This document shows, one piece after another, positions 1 to 7,295 of a stretch of DNA of 19,220 nucleotides. The stretch is from Flavobacteriales bacterium UBA974 (GTDB lineage: Bacteria > Bacteroidota > Bacteroidia > Flavobacteriales_D > Sanyastnellaceae), in the NCBI GenBank assembly GCA_002292405.1, contig DBBW01000027.1, forward strand, positions 1 through 19,220, in the 5' to 3' direction. The notes beneath the pieces are model-generated. The model was not told the DNA's origin, did not search any database, and was given only the letters and a program-made list of their open reading frames with translations. Position 1 is the first letter of the stretch. The number at the start of each line of letters is the position of its first letter. Made by a program: the position numbers and the translations under genes.

Positions 1-480
1 ATGGAACACGGCATTGCGACCATATGAAATCAAATCTACAAACTGATCGTTGCCATTCACTTTAAAACTTAGCCGGTCTTCATTAATAAAGGCTAAAGAT
101 GTATTTGTAGGATCAATAGTGACTTCTACAAAAATGAACAAACTGTCGTTAGCTAAAATGGTCACGTCTTGCATACTTACAAGCTCATTACCTGAAGAGT
201 CTAAGCCTTGCCCATCAATATTGATCCTGTAGCTACTAAACTCTCCTCCTTCTAACTCAATCTCATCAATAAGAAGGGCTTGATCATGAGGGTTAATAAC
301 AGATAAATACAAACTAATAGATCCTATTGTTGTAAATACAGAATCGAACATCAGAGTATCATCAGAAAACTCAAGAATTGAGTTAGAGTCTGTTGTGTAC
401 GTGATTTTTGTACATCCTTGAATAGATGCCCAAACAATTACATTTATAATCATAAAAATGACAAAAACTCTTTTACTCAT
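1..480 (-). CDS. Partial Bacteroidota surface lipoprotein (5' part only)
   Basis: The start codon is the ATG at 480 and the frame stays open for 160 codons to the left edge, so only the N-terminus is present. Residues 1-23 form a lipoprotein signal: a basic start (SKR), a hydrophobic core (VFVIFMIINVIVW) and Cys23 in the lipobox-like IQGC. The mature part is acidic and beta-rich, with the stretch FSDDTLMFDSVFTTIGS followed by segments such as LLIDEIELEGG, SYRINIDGQG and DSLFIFVEVTIDPTN. From memory this resembles the N-terminus of a large Bacteroidota family of about 450-500 aa, usually annotated as hypothetical or beta-helix lipoprotein; that match is recall, not a search. The expected location is the cell envelope. 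A CATATTTG box lies 4 nt before the ATG. The family function is unknown to me. Confidence 0.75.
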   Translation of the reverse strand, partial: MSKRVFVIFMIINVIVWASIQGCTKITYTTDSNSILEFSDDTLMFDSVFTTIGSISLYLSVINPHDQALLIDEIELEGGEFSSYRINIDGQGLDSSGNELVSMQDVTILANDSLFIFVEVTIDPTNTSLAFINEDRLSFKVNGNDQFVDLISYGRNAVFH

Positions 481-484
481 AGTG

Positions 485-492
485 CAAATATG
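485..492 (-). promoter_or_regulatory. Candidate -7 box of the lipoprotein gene
   Basis: On the - strand the sequence reads CATATTTG, matching 7 of 8 positions of the Bacteroidota -7 consensus TAnnTTTG. Only 4 nt (CACT) separate it from the ATG at 480, so transcription would begin at or next to the start codon. No convincing -33 TTG was found at the expected spacing. Confidence 0.4.
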
Positions 493-611
493 AACATCTT
501 TACTTAATGAAACGATATCATCCCGAATTCCTTTCTCATCTTTCTAATGAACTTAACAAGATCCATCATTTTATATTGCTTGTGAAATGATTTATATGAA
601 AGTCTTGACAT

Positions 612-641
612 AAAAAAAAGCACCCAGTCGAGCGCTCTTTC
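612..641 (-). terminator. Rho-independent terminator after rpoD
   Basis: Read on the - strand, AGCGCTC pairs with GGGTGCT around a GACT loop (7 bp with two G-U pairs). Flanking A and T residues extend the stem, and a run of eight T residues follows. It lies about 20 bp after the rpoD stop codon, so it would end the rpsO-pnp-rpoD transcript and insulate it from the lipoprotein gene, whose start is 130 bp further on. Confidence 0.75.
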
Positions 642-660
642 TAATCGTATTATGCTAGGT

Positions 661-1530
661 CTAGCCTAAGTAACCTTTAAGAATTCTGCTTCTTGATGTA
701 TGCTTCAGCCGACGAATTGCCTTCTCTTTAATTTGTCTTACACGCTCACGAGTAAGATCAAAGCGCTCTCCAATTTCTTCTAAAGTCATCGGATGTTCAC
801 CATTTAAACCAAAATAAAGTCGAATAACATCAGCTTCACGTGGAGTAAGAGTCCTTAAAGATCTTTCAATCTCTTTACGTAAGCTTTCTTTCATTAAAAT
901 ATCATCAGGCGAAGGTGAATCTCCCAATCTAAGAACGTCATACATCGTACTTGAACTTTCGTCGCCTTCTTTTAATGGAGCATCCATGCTCACATGACGG
1001 CCAGCATTCTTTAAACTTTGCTTAACCTCATCAAGAGTCATATCAAGTGATTCAGCAAGTTCAACTGCGGTAGGAGGTCTTTCGAAATCTTGCTCAAGTT
1101 TAGCAAAAGCTTTGTTGATTTTGTTGATTGATCCGATTTTATTTAAAGGGAGTCGAACAATACGACTTTGTTCCGCAAGAGCTTGCAGGATACTTTGACG
1201 AATCCACCAAACCGCGTAAGAGATGAATTTAAAACCACGAGTTTCATCAAATCTCTGCGCTGCTTTAATAAGACCTAGATTACCTTCATTTATAAGGTCA
1301 GGAAGGCTTAATCCTTGGTTTTGATATTGTTTAGAAACAGAAACAACGAAACGAAGATTGGCTTTTGTAAGTTTTTCAAGAGCTACTTTATCTCCAGCTT
1401 TAATCTTACGAGCTAACTCAACTTCTTCTTCGGCAGTAATTAAATCTACACGACCAATTTCCTGCAGATATTTATCAAGGGACGCAGTCTCTCTATTGGT
1501 AACCTGTTTCGTTATTTTTAGCTGTCTCAT
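661..1530 (-). CDS. rpoD: Primary sigma factor RpoD (sigma-70 family, short Bacteroidota type)
   Basis: Housekeeping sigma factor that directs RNA polymerase to promoters. At 289 aa it has the short form typical of Bacteroidota primary sigma factors: region 1.1 is absent and region 1.2 begins at about residue 18 (DKYLQEIG). Region 2 spans about residues 55-125 and includes [24 protein letters not shown], the -10-recognition segment [17 protein letters not shown] and [10 protein letters not shown]. Region 3 follows, and the region 4.2 helix-turn-helix is near residues 246-275 ([20 protein letters not shown]). The ATG at 1530 has GAGG about 14 nt upstream. It lies 58 bp after pnp on the same strand with no terminator between them, so co-transcription is likely. 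In this phylum the family reads TTTG / TAnnTTTG promoters, consistent with boxes seen elsewhere in the window. Confidence 0.97.
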   Translation of the reverse strand: MRQLKITKQVTNRETASLDKYLQEIGRVDLITAEEEVELARKIKAGDKVALEKLTKANLRFVVSVSKQYQNQGLSLPDLINEGNLGLIKAAQRFDETRGFKFISYAVWWIRQSILQALAEQSRIVRLPLNKIGSINKINKAFAKLEQDFERPPTAVELAESLDMTLDEVKQSLKNAGRHVSMDAPLKEGDESSSTMYDVLRLGDSPSPDDILMKESLRKEIERSLRTLTPREADVIRLYFGLNGEHPMTLEEIGERFDLTRERVRQIKEKAIRRLKHTSRSRILKGYLG

Positions 1531-1588
1531 TTATTTTCTATTAAAACCTCATATTAATGTATGATCACTTCCTCTACCTAACTAAACT

Positions 1589-3820
1589 TTAGTCACGACG
1601 CTCACGACGCCCACGACGCTCTCCACGATCACCTCTGTCACGACGATCTCCTCTATCATTAAGAGGACGGGCAGCTGGTTCTATATAACCTTCTGGTTTA
1701 TCAAGAAGAACCTTACGACTCAACTTAATTTTACCAGTCTTAGGATCACGGCCAACAACTTTAAATTTAACATTTTCACCTTCCTTAAGGATGTCTTCAA
1801 CATTGTCAACACGTCTCCACTCAAGTTCACTTACGTGAAGTAGGCCGTCAATTCCTGGTATAACCTCAACGAAAGCTCCGTAAGGCATGATCGTTTTAAC
1901 CTTGCCTTCATAGACTTCTCCTATCTCAACAGTAGGGGGAAATGCTATTTGCTTGATACGTTTAACGGCATCGTCAATTGCAGCTTTATCGGAAGCCGCA
2001 ACCTCAACACGTCCTTCACCGTCGATATCCTCGATAGAAATATCCGTGTTAGTCTCAGCTTGGAGTTCTTGAATGATTTTTCCACCAGGGCCGATGATTG
2101 CTCCGATAGCATCTCCAGGAACGTTGAACGCAACAATACGAGGTGCGTGTGGTTTGAAGTCATCATTTGGTTTGTCTAGGACCTTCATCATTTCATGACG
2201 GATATGATGACGCCCCTCACGCGCCTGCTCTAAAGCTTCACGCAAAACGTCCATTCCAATACCTTGGATTTTCATGTCCATTTGGCAAGCCGTAATTCCG
2301 TCTTCAGTTCCAGTTATTTTGAAGTCCATATCACCTAAGTGATCCTCATCTCCAAGAATATCACTAAGTATGGCGTACTTACCAGACTCCTTATCTGTGA
2401 TTAGGCCCATCGCAATCCCTGAAACGGGGGCTTTGATTTGAATTCCACCATCCATAAGAGCAAGAGTTCCAGCACAAACAGTAGCCATAGAAGATGAACC
2501 GTTAGATTCAAGAATTTCCGAAACGAGACGAATTGTGTAAGGACAATCCTCAACAGGAGGTAAAACCTTCTTTAGAGCTCTTAGAGCTAAGTTTCCATGT
2601 CCAACCTCTCTACGGCTGGTTCCGCGAAGTGGACGCTCCTCTCCAGTTGAAAACGGGGGGAAGTTATAGTGAAGTATGAATTTTTCTTTCTTTCTAATAA
2701 GCGCCCCATCAATAAGTTGCTCATCTTGCTTAGTTCCGAGAGTAAGAGTAGTTAGAGCTTGAGTCTCACCACGTTGGAAAAGAGCAGATCCGTGACAACT
2801 TGGGAGATAATTTACCTCACCCCAGATGTTTCTAATATCTGTTGACGATCTCCCATCGAGACGAACACCATCGTTAAGAAGTAAATCGCGTATAGCTTTC
2901 TTTTGAACATCGTGTAGGTATGACTTGAGAATAAAACCCTTTTCCTTGGTCACATCTTCGGAAAGAGTTGCAACAAAATCAGATGTGATTGCTTTAAAGG
3001 CAACTTTACGATCTGATTTGGTCTTTTCTTTCTGAGCAGCAGCATACATCGTTGGGTAAAGAGTATCAAATACCTTAGCCTTCAGCTCATCATCGTGATT
3101 CTCGTGGCAATATTCGCGACTAACACCGTGAGTTCCAACAGCTTTTGCGAGAGCGATTTGAGCTTCACACTGAGCAGTGATAGCTTTAGCAGCAGCTTCA
3201 ATAGCTTCAACCATTTCATTCTCACTAACCTCATCCATCTCTCCCTCTACCATTACGATACTGTCAATAGTACCTGCAACCATCATGTCGATGTCAGCAG
3301 ACTCAAGTTCTGTGCGATGTGGATTGATCATAAACTTTCCATCGATACGTGCTACACGAACTTCAGAGATAGGCCCGTTAAAAGGAACATCACTAACAGC
3401 GATACACGCACTAGCAGCTAATCCCACTAAACTATCTGGCAGAACCTCAGCATCGGCAGACATAAGTTGAACCATAACCTGTGTTCCAGCGTGGTAATCT
3501 GAAGGAAACATTGGCCTTAAAGCTCTATCGACTAAGCGCATAACGAGAACTTCTGTATCAGAAGGTCGAGCTTCACGCTTAAAAAAACCTCCGGGGAATC
3601 TTCCTGCAGCAGCGTACTTTTCTCTATAATCAACAGTTAATGGAAGGAAATCAACATCATCTCTTGCGTCCTTGCTACTAACAATAGTAGCTAAAAGCAT
3701 TGTGTTTCCTGATCGCAGAACGATTGAGCCGTCTGCTTGTTTTGCTAATTTCCCAGTCTCTAGTGTGATCTCGCGTCCGTTACCGAGATCTATTGTTTGG
3801 TTGTGTACCTTATAATTCAT
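1589..3820 (-). CDS. pnp: Polyribonucleotide nucleotidyltransferase (PNPase)
   Basis: Phosphorolytic 3'-5' exoribonuclease that releases nucleoside diphosphates during mRNA decay. The 743 aa protein has the standard PNPase order: a first RNase PH core (early motif [18 protein letters not shown]), an all-helical linker, and a second, catalytic RNase PH core ([18 protein letters not shown]; the acidic cluster [14 protein letters not shown] and CQMDMKIQG). Next come a KH domain at about 560-618 with the RNA-binding loop IIGPGGK and an S1 domain at about 633-703 ([20 protein letters not shown]). The last 26 residues are an Arg/Asp/Gly-rich tail, probably disordered. The ATG at 3820 follows a purine-rich leader ending in AGAAGAA, a plausible ribosome site. 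It lies downstream of rpsO, as in many bacteria, but with a 203 bp spacer that holds its own candidate promoter. Confidence 0.97.
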   Translation of the reverse strand: MNYKVHNQTIDLGNGREITLETGKLAKQADGSIVLRSGNTMLLATIVSSKDARDDVDFLPLTVDYREKYAAAGRFPGGFFKREARPSDTEVLVMRLVDRALRPMFPSDYHAGTQVMVQLMSADAEVLPDSLVGLAASACIAVSDVPFNGPISEVRVARIDGKFMINPHRTELESADIDMMVAGTIDSIVMVEGEMDEVSENEMVEAIEAAAKAITAQCEAQIALAKAVGTHGVSREYCHENHDDELKAKVFDTLYPTMYAAAQKEKTKSDRKVAFKAITSDFVATLSEDVTKEKGFILKSYLHDVQKKAIRDLLLNDGVRLDGRSSTDIRNIWGEVNYLPSCHGSALFQRGETQALTTLTLGTKQDEQLIDGALIRKKEKFILHYNFPPFSTGEERPLRGTSRREVGHGNLALRALKKVLPPVEDCPYTIRLVSEILESNGSSSMATVCAGTLALMDGGIQIKAPVSGIAMGLITDKESGKYAILSDILGDEDHLGDMDFKITGTEDGITACQMDMKIQGIGMDVLREALEQAREGRHHIRHEMMKVLDKPNDDFKPHAPRIVAFNVPGDAIGAIIGPGGKIIQELQAETNTDISIEDIDGEGRVEVAASDKAAIDDAVKRIKQIAFPPTVEIGEVYEGKVKTIMPYGAFVEVIPGIDGLLHVSELEWRRVDNVEDILKEGENVKFKVVGRDPKTGKIKLSRKVLLDKPEGYIEPAARPLNDRGDRRDRGDRGERRGRRERRD
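1592..1669 (-). repeat. Arg/Gly/Asp-rich low-complexity tail of PNPase
   Basis: The last 26 codons of pnp encode repeated RGD, DRR and ERR units, visible on the + strand as recurring CACGACG and CTCACGACG words. The tail is strongly basic and likely unstructured. It may add non-specific RNA binding or contact another degradosome component; this is inferred from composition only. Confidence 0.7.
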
Positions 3821-3930
3821 TTCTTCTTTTTATCTCTCTTAATATCTCTTTAAATCCAAATTCGTTTGTTCTCCTATTATTTTCCTTACTTCATTCCATC
3901 AAGGCTATTACTGCTTCTCAAAAATCAAGC

Positions 3931-3938
3931 CAAATCTA
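3931..3938 (-). promoter_or_regulatory. Candidate -7 box for a pnp promoter in the rpsO-pnp spacer
   Basis: The - strand reads TAGATTTG, a full match to TAnnTTTG. It would start a pnp transcript with a leader of about 107 nt that is notably purine-rich. T-rich sequence precedes it, but a TTG at the ideal spacing of about 19 nt is not clear. The rest of the 203 bp spacer (3821-4023) contains only a weak 5 bp hairpin at 3974-3994 and no open frame. Confidence 0.45.
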
Positions 3939-4023
3939 TCAATCCATAAAAACCAAAAAATCACAACAAACTACTGTCCTGATAGGGCTGACAGCTGGCG
4001 TTGCGATTATAAGATAGTTAGAA

Positions 4024-4296
4024 TTAATGACGTAATCCCAATTCTTTTACTATTGCACGATAGCGTGCAATATCTTTTTTTGTTAAATAATCTAGTGCGT
4101 TACGACGCTTAGCAACTAACGCAATGAGCGATCGCTGAGTGTTATAATCCTTTTTGTTGTTTTTCAAATGCGCAGTTAAGTGTGCAATACGGTATGAGTA
4201 CATTGCAATTTGTGCCTCAGGAGAACCAGTGTCAGTTACTCCATTCCCGTGTTTTTTGAAGAATTCCTTCTTCTTTTCTGAGTCTAAATAGTACAT
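4024..4296 (-). CDS. rpsO: 30S ribosomal protein S15
   Basis: Primary 16S rRNA-binding protein of the small-subunit platform, also contacting 23S rRNA in the 70S ribosome. The 90 aa length is normal for S15. Family motifs are visible: DTGSPEAQIA near residue 22, then RIAHLTAHLKNNKKDYNTQR, and the C-terminal segment LVAKRRNALDYLTKKD..RY..I.ELGLR. The ATG start is at 4296. A full TAnnTTTG box lies 46 nt upstream, giving it its own promoter separate from accD. It heads the rpsO-pnp-rpoD block. S15 autoregulates in some bacteria through a leader structure, but the short leader here shows no obvious fold of that type. Confidence 0.97.
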   Translation of the reverse strand: MYYLDSEKKKEFFKKHGNGVTDTGSPEAQIAMYSYRIAHLTAHLKNNKKDYNTQRSLIALVAKRRNALDYLTKKDIARYRAIVKELGLRH

Positions 4297-4342
4297 GGCG
4301 AAATCTTTAGATGTCCGTTATGCGGATTTATTAATAATTGCG

Positions 4343-4350
4343 CAAAGATA
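4343..4350 (-). promoter_or_regulatory. -7 box of the rpsO promoter
   Basis: TATCTTTG on the - strand is a complete match to TAnnTTTG. The start site would fall near 4338, giving a leader of about 40 nt before the rpsO ATG at 4296. The -33 element is weak. It sits in the 79 bp gap after accD. Confidence 0.55.
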
Positions 4351-4375
4351 CATTAAGAGTTACTAATAACACTTT

Positions 4376-5227
4376 TTAATTTGAAGCATGCAGCATCCGA
4401 ATAGAGAAGTCTAATTTGGCCTTTAATTCACTCCTAGGTACAATAGCGTCAAGGAATCCATGCTCTAACAAAAACTCAGATTTTTGAAACCCTTCTGGAA
4501 GATCTTTACCTATTGTTTCCTTAACTACTCTAGGGCCTGCAAAAGCAATGAGAGCGTTAGGTTCAGCTATATTTAAGTCGCCTAACATGGCGAAAGAAGC
4601 TGTTACACCACCTGTTGTAGGGTCAGTTAAAATACTTATGTATGGAAGTCCTGCTTTTGCAAGCATTGATAATTTAGCGCTGGTTTTTGCCATCTGCATT
4701 AAACTTAACCCCGCTTCCATCATCCTTGCGCCCCCTGATTTTGAGATACAAATGAATGGAACACCTTTCTTAATGGCGTGATCGATTCCTCTTGCAATCT
4801 TTTCGCCCACAACCGACCCCATAGAGCCTCCAATAAAGTCAAAATCCATACAAGCAATTACAACGGAATTACCACCAAGCTCACCTGATGCAACTCTTAA
4901 AGCGTCGTTTAAACCAGTCTTTTCCTTTGCAGCTTTTAATCTATCTGGGTAAGGTTTTGTATCAGTGAAATTTAAGGGGTCTTCAGAAATCATTTTTGGA
5001 GCTAGGCTTCTACACTTACCATTGTCAAATAACAATGCGAAATACTCGGTACTTCCGACTCGCTCATGGTGACCACAATGTTGACATACCCAGAGATGAT
5101 CTTCGTGTTCTTGAGCCGAAACAACCGTTTTACAACTTGGACATTTGTACCAAGCTCCCTCGGGGATTTCCTTTTTCTCAATAGTTTTAGTTTTTATACC
5201 CTCAGTATTTCTCTGAAACCAACCCAT
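4376..5227 (-). CDS. accD: Acetyl-CoA carboxylase carboxyltransferase subunit beta
   Basis: Beta half of the carboxyltransferase that moves the carboxyl group from biotin to acetyl-CoA, making malonyl-CoA for fatty-acid synthesis; its partner AccA is not in this window. The N-terminal zinc ribbon has Cys29, Cys32, Cys48 and Cys51 (CPSC ... CQHC). The crotonase-like domain carries [19 protein letters not shown] and [13 protein letters not shown], then [18 protein letters not shown] and the late segment [13 protein letters not shown]. The frame can be read from a TTG 18 nt further upstream, but I place the start at the ATG at 5227 ([10 protein letters not shown]), which matches how Bacteroidota AccD proteins usually begin (MxWFxR). 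That gives 283 aa, the normal length. No terminator is apparent after the stop. Confidence 0.95.
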   Translation of the reverse strand: MGWFQRNTEGIKTKTIEKKEIPEGAWYKCPSCKTVVSAQEHEDHLWVCQHCGHHERVGSTEYFALLFDNGKCRSLAPKMISEDPLNFTDTKPYPDRLKAAKEKTGLNDALRVASGELGGNSVVIACMDFDFIGGSMGSVVGEKIARGIDHAIKKGVPFICISKSGGARMMEAGLSLMQMAKTSAKLSMLAKAGLPYISILTDPTTGGVTASFAMLGDLNIAEPNALIAFAGPRVVKETIGKDLPEGFQKSEFLLEHGFLDAIVPRSELKAKLDFSIRMLHASN

Positions 5228-5242
5228 GATCTTTGTTTTTTG

Positions 5243-5250
5243 CAAATCTA
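5243..5250 (-). promoter_or_regulatory. Candidate -7 box of accD
   Basis: TAGATTTG on the - strand is a full match to TAnnTTTG, with 15 nt between its last base and the accD ATG at 5227. Transcription from it would give a leader of only about 11 nt. No good -33 element is visible. The alternative TTG start of the accD frame (5245) falls inside this box, a further reason to prefer the ATG. Confidence 0.4.
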
Positions 5251-5328
5251 ATACTGTTAGTTCGGATGACCTAAACCTAAATGAATAAGGACGTAACTTG
5301 TGGCGGAATAAATCTGATTACTTTTTTG

Positions 5329-6114
5329 ATGTTGACAAAAAACGAAAGAAATTCAATTAAAGCGCTTCGACACCGAGAAAATCGAAGGTCCGAAAAACTA
5401 ATGGTTGTTGAGGGAAACAAGGGCGTTGAGGAATTGCTTCACAGTGGGTTCGAGACTTTACGCATTTACGCAACAAGTGGTTTTGACATTAGTATTATTA
5501 AAGTTCTCGCAGAAAAAAAAGAGGTCGATATAATTGTTGTGAGTTCGAAAGACATGCAGATTATGTCGAGTTTAAAATCAGCACCTGGTGTACTTGCAGT
5601 TGGAAAGATTAAGGAGGTCGACGCTTCCGTTGTTGTCGAAAAGATGAAAAATATAGACAATAATGGAATTGGGACAATTCTTATTTTGGATGACTTGTCA
5701 GACCCTGGAAATGTTGGAACCTTGATAAGAACTGCAAATTGGTTTGGTTTATCAGGGGTTATTTGCTCACCTAAAACTGTTGATGTTTGGAACTCTAAAA
5801 CAATACAGTCTTCTATGGGATCAGTGTTTAAGATTCCAATTTGCATTGCTTCCCCTGTTGAAGTGTTGAAGGAGTTTAAACTTAAAACCGTTTCATTAGA
5901 CTCAAACGGAGAAAATTTATATCATTCCGATTTTTCTCCGGAGGCACTAGTAATCGGATCGGAATCTCATGGTGTAAGTGCAGATTTAGCAAAAGCCTGT
6001 AATTCATCATGGGCTATTCCAGGAAGTGGGATTGCCGAATCATTAAATGCGGCTTTAGCAGGAGCAATTGTCACCGCTGAGCTTGCCCGCAGAAGCACTA
6101 TTAAAGAGATTTAG
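5329..6114 (+). CDS. SpoU/TrmH-family RNA 2'-O-ribose methyltransferase
   Basis: SAM-dependent SPOUT-class enzyme expected to methylate a ribose 2'-OH in rRNA or tRNA; the exact nucleotide cannot be read from the sequence. The three SpoU motifs are present: motif 1 LDDLSDPGNVGTLIRTANWF, motif 2 VIGSESHGVS, and motif 3 IPGSGIAESLNAALAGAI, which form the trefoil-knot cofactor site. The N-terminal part (LRHRENRRSEKLMVVEG) matches the small substrate-binding domain seen in rRNA members of the family. The frame opens at an ATG at 5281, but I prefer the ATG at 5329 (MLTKNERNSI), because relatives begin this way and the first 16 residues look uncoded. The result is 261 aa. Its last 14 bp overlap the end of the convergent acyltransferase gene. 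Confidence 0.9.
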   Translation: MLTKNERNSIKALRHRENRRSEKLMVVEGNKGVEELLHSGFETLRIYATSGFDISIIKVLAEKKEVDIIVVSSKDMQIMSSLKSAPGVLAVGKIKEVDASVVVEKMKNIDNNGIGTILILDDLSDPGNVGTLIRTANWFGLSGVICSPKTVDVWNSKTIQSSMGSVFKIPICIASPVEVLKEFKLKTVSLDSNGENLYHSDFSPEALVIGSESHGVSADLAKACNSSWAIPGSGIAESLNAALAGAIVTAELARRSTIKEI

Positions 6115-7255
6115 ATTTTAAAGAAACCTTATATTTAGATAAGAGAGGTTGCACCATTATTTGACAAAACGTTTTTTGTATTTTTTCTTTGCTGGCAATA
6201 TTTGTCCCAACCTCTTCGACAATCTTGTCAATTCTATTTGAAAACAAAGTTTTGTCTTCATCTGTTGCTTTAATTTCTGAGGAAAATTCCACAAGATCTT
6301 CAAGTCCCAATCTGTCAGCGGCAATAACTTGGTTAGGAAAAATCTTGTATCCCGTGTAGATCGCTTTATCGACAAGTTCAGCGATTGCCCTTTCAGTTCG
6401 CTCTCCCTCCACTTCTTTCCATGGAATAGTATTGCAAAATTCTAAATGAATTCTACCTTTCCAGCCAGTCATTCCGCTAGCCATACTCATCTCATCTTCT
6501 CCAGGCTCTTTTAAGTATTCCCCTTCGTTTTCTTTGATTAAAAGCTCTCTAACCTTCATGTAATCACAAGGGTCCCACTCATATGAAATACTCACAGGTT
6601 TGACGTTAAGCTTCTCCCAAGCCTCCTTCCCCCCTTCTGAAATGAGCATTCTAATAAGAGCTGGAGAGGTGCTGTCCCTTCCATCTTTTGCCCTTCCCTC
6701 TTTTTGGGCTAACCAAACAGAACTGCCGTTTTTTACAACATACCTAATATAACTCGCCACAAGAAGACTACTCTCCCACCTTTCTCTAGGCCCTCCTCCT
6801 CTTCTTACTATAAAACACCTGTTAAGCCTCACTAAGTCTTCTAACCATTTATGTGACAACAAATTGTCTCCAATGCCAATTTCAGTAGACGGAAACCCAC
6901 TTCCCATTCTAGCTACGTTTACTAACGATGGATCAAGAACGATGTCTCTATGGTTGGTAAGATGCAAAGTGGGAGATTCTAAGTCTTTTTCAAAAGCTCC
7001 AGTACTATATCCAAGCGTGACGCCATCAGTCGTTGATTCTATTAAGGCCTCTAAAAATGGATATGTTAAATCATCTTGAAAATCGCTAATACTATCTACT
7101 TGGAGCATGTTTTTAGCTAATTCTGCAGCATTTTCACTCCCTACTAAAGGAGCTAACAGCCCTGCCCAATCAATCAGTTTCGCCAAATTAGTAGCAGCTT
7201 CAGCAGCTTCTTTGTCAAAGAAAGGCCTGATATTTTCGAATTGGGATTCTAACAT
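6101..7255 (-). CDS. PlsC-like glycerol/1-acylglycerol-phosphate acyltransferase
   Basis: Membrane-associated acyltransferase family protein that probably acylates a glycerol-phosphate lipid precursor. The acyltransferase blocks appear in order: NHRDIVLD with His102 (start at 7255), FIVRRGGGPRE, WLAQKEGRAKDG, and KPVSISYEWDPCDYMK. The histidine motif differs from textbook HX4D: acids are at +2 and +6 from the His, a form I recall from a large Bacteroidota subfamily. No obvious transmembrane helix is present. The frame can be extended 13 codons to a TTG at 7294, but that TTG coincides with the -33 element of its promoter. The ATG at 7255 (MLESQFENIRPF) is the better start and gives 384 aa. It overlaps the methyltransferase end by 14 bp and is divergent from the helicase. 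Confidence 0.82.
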   Translation of the reverse strand: MLESQFENIRPFFDKEAAEAATNLAKLIDWAGLLAPLVGSENAAELAKNMLQVDSISDFQDDLTYPFLEALIESTTDGVTLGYSTGAFEKDLESPTLHLTNHRDIVLDPSLVNVARMGSGFPSTEIGIGDNLLSHKWLEDLVRLNRCFIVRRGGGPRERWESSLLVASYIRYVVKNGSSVWLAQKEGRAKDGRDSTSPALIRMLISEGGKEAWEKLNVKPVSISYEWDPCDYMKVRELLIKENEGEYLKEPGEDEMSMASGMTGWKGRIHLEFCNTIPWKEVEGERTERAIAELVDKAIYTGYKIFPNQVIAADRLGLEDLVEFSSEIKATDEDKTLFSNRIDKIVEEVGTNIASKEKIQKTFCQIMVQPLLSKYKVSLKSKSL

Positions 7256-7264
7256 TCGCGGCGG

Positions 7265-7294
7265 CAAAGATACCGCGAGTACCTTTGTCGACAA
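7265..7294 (-). promoter_or_regulatory. Promoter of the acyltransferase gene (TTG-N19-TATCTTTG)
   Basis: The - strand has TTG at 7294-7292, exactly 19 nt, then TATCTTTG at 7272-7265. This is the best full match to the Bacteroidota -33/-7 promoter in the window. Nine nt separate the box from the ATG at 7255, so the leader would be only about 5 nt. Confidence 0.65.
7280..7287 (+). promoter_or_regulatory. -7 box of the DEAD-box helicase gene
   Basis: TACCTTTG is a full match to TAnnTTTG, 8 nt before the helicase ATG at 7296, implying a leader of about 4 nt. It mirrors the opposing -7 box at 7265-7272: the two form an inverted repeat, CAAAGATA ... TACCTTTG. The -33 region is weak. Confidence 0.55.
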
Positions 7295-7295
7295 T

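Noticed and set aside
481..660. Small gene in the gap between rpoD and the lipoprotein gene
   Set aside because: Only frames of about a dozen codons occur, with no ribosome site; the gap holds a terminator and one promoter box.
3974..3994. CTGTC...GACAG hairpin after rpsO as a terminator or attenuator
   Set aside because: The stem is only 5-6 bp with an 11 nt loop and there is no adjacent T run on the - strand; too weak to call.
5281..5328. Upstream ATG for the SpoU methyltransferase
   Set aside because: The extra 16 residues do not resemble the family, and MLTKNE at 5329 does.
7256..7294. TTG start of the acyltransferase frame
   Set aside because: The TTG is the -33 element of its own promoter and a well-placed ATG lies at 7255.
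7107..7295. 63-codon N-terminal extension of the helicase frame
   Set aside because: It is antisense to the acyltransferase N-terminus, lies upstream of the -7 box, and helicases of this type begin at the MTFEEL-like Q-motif region.
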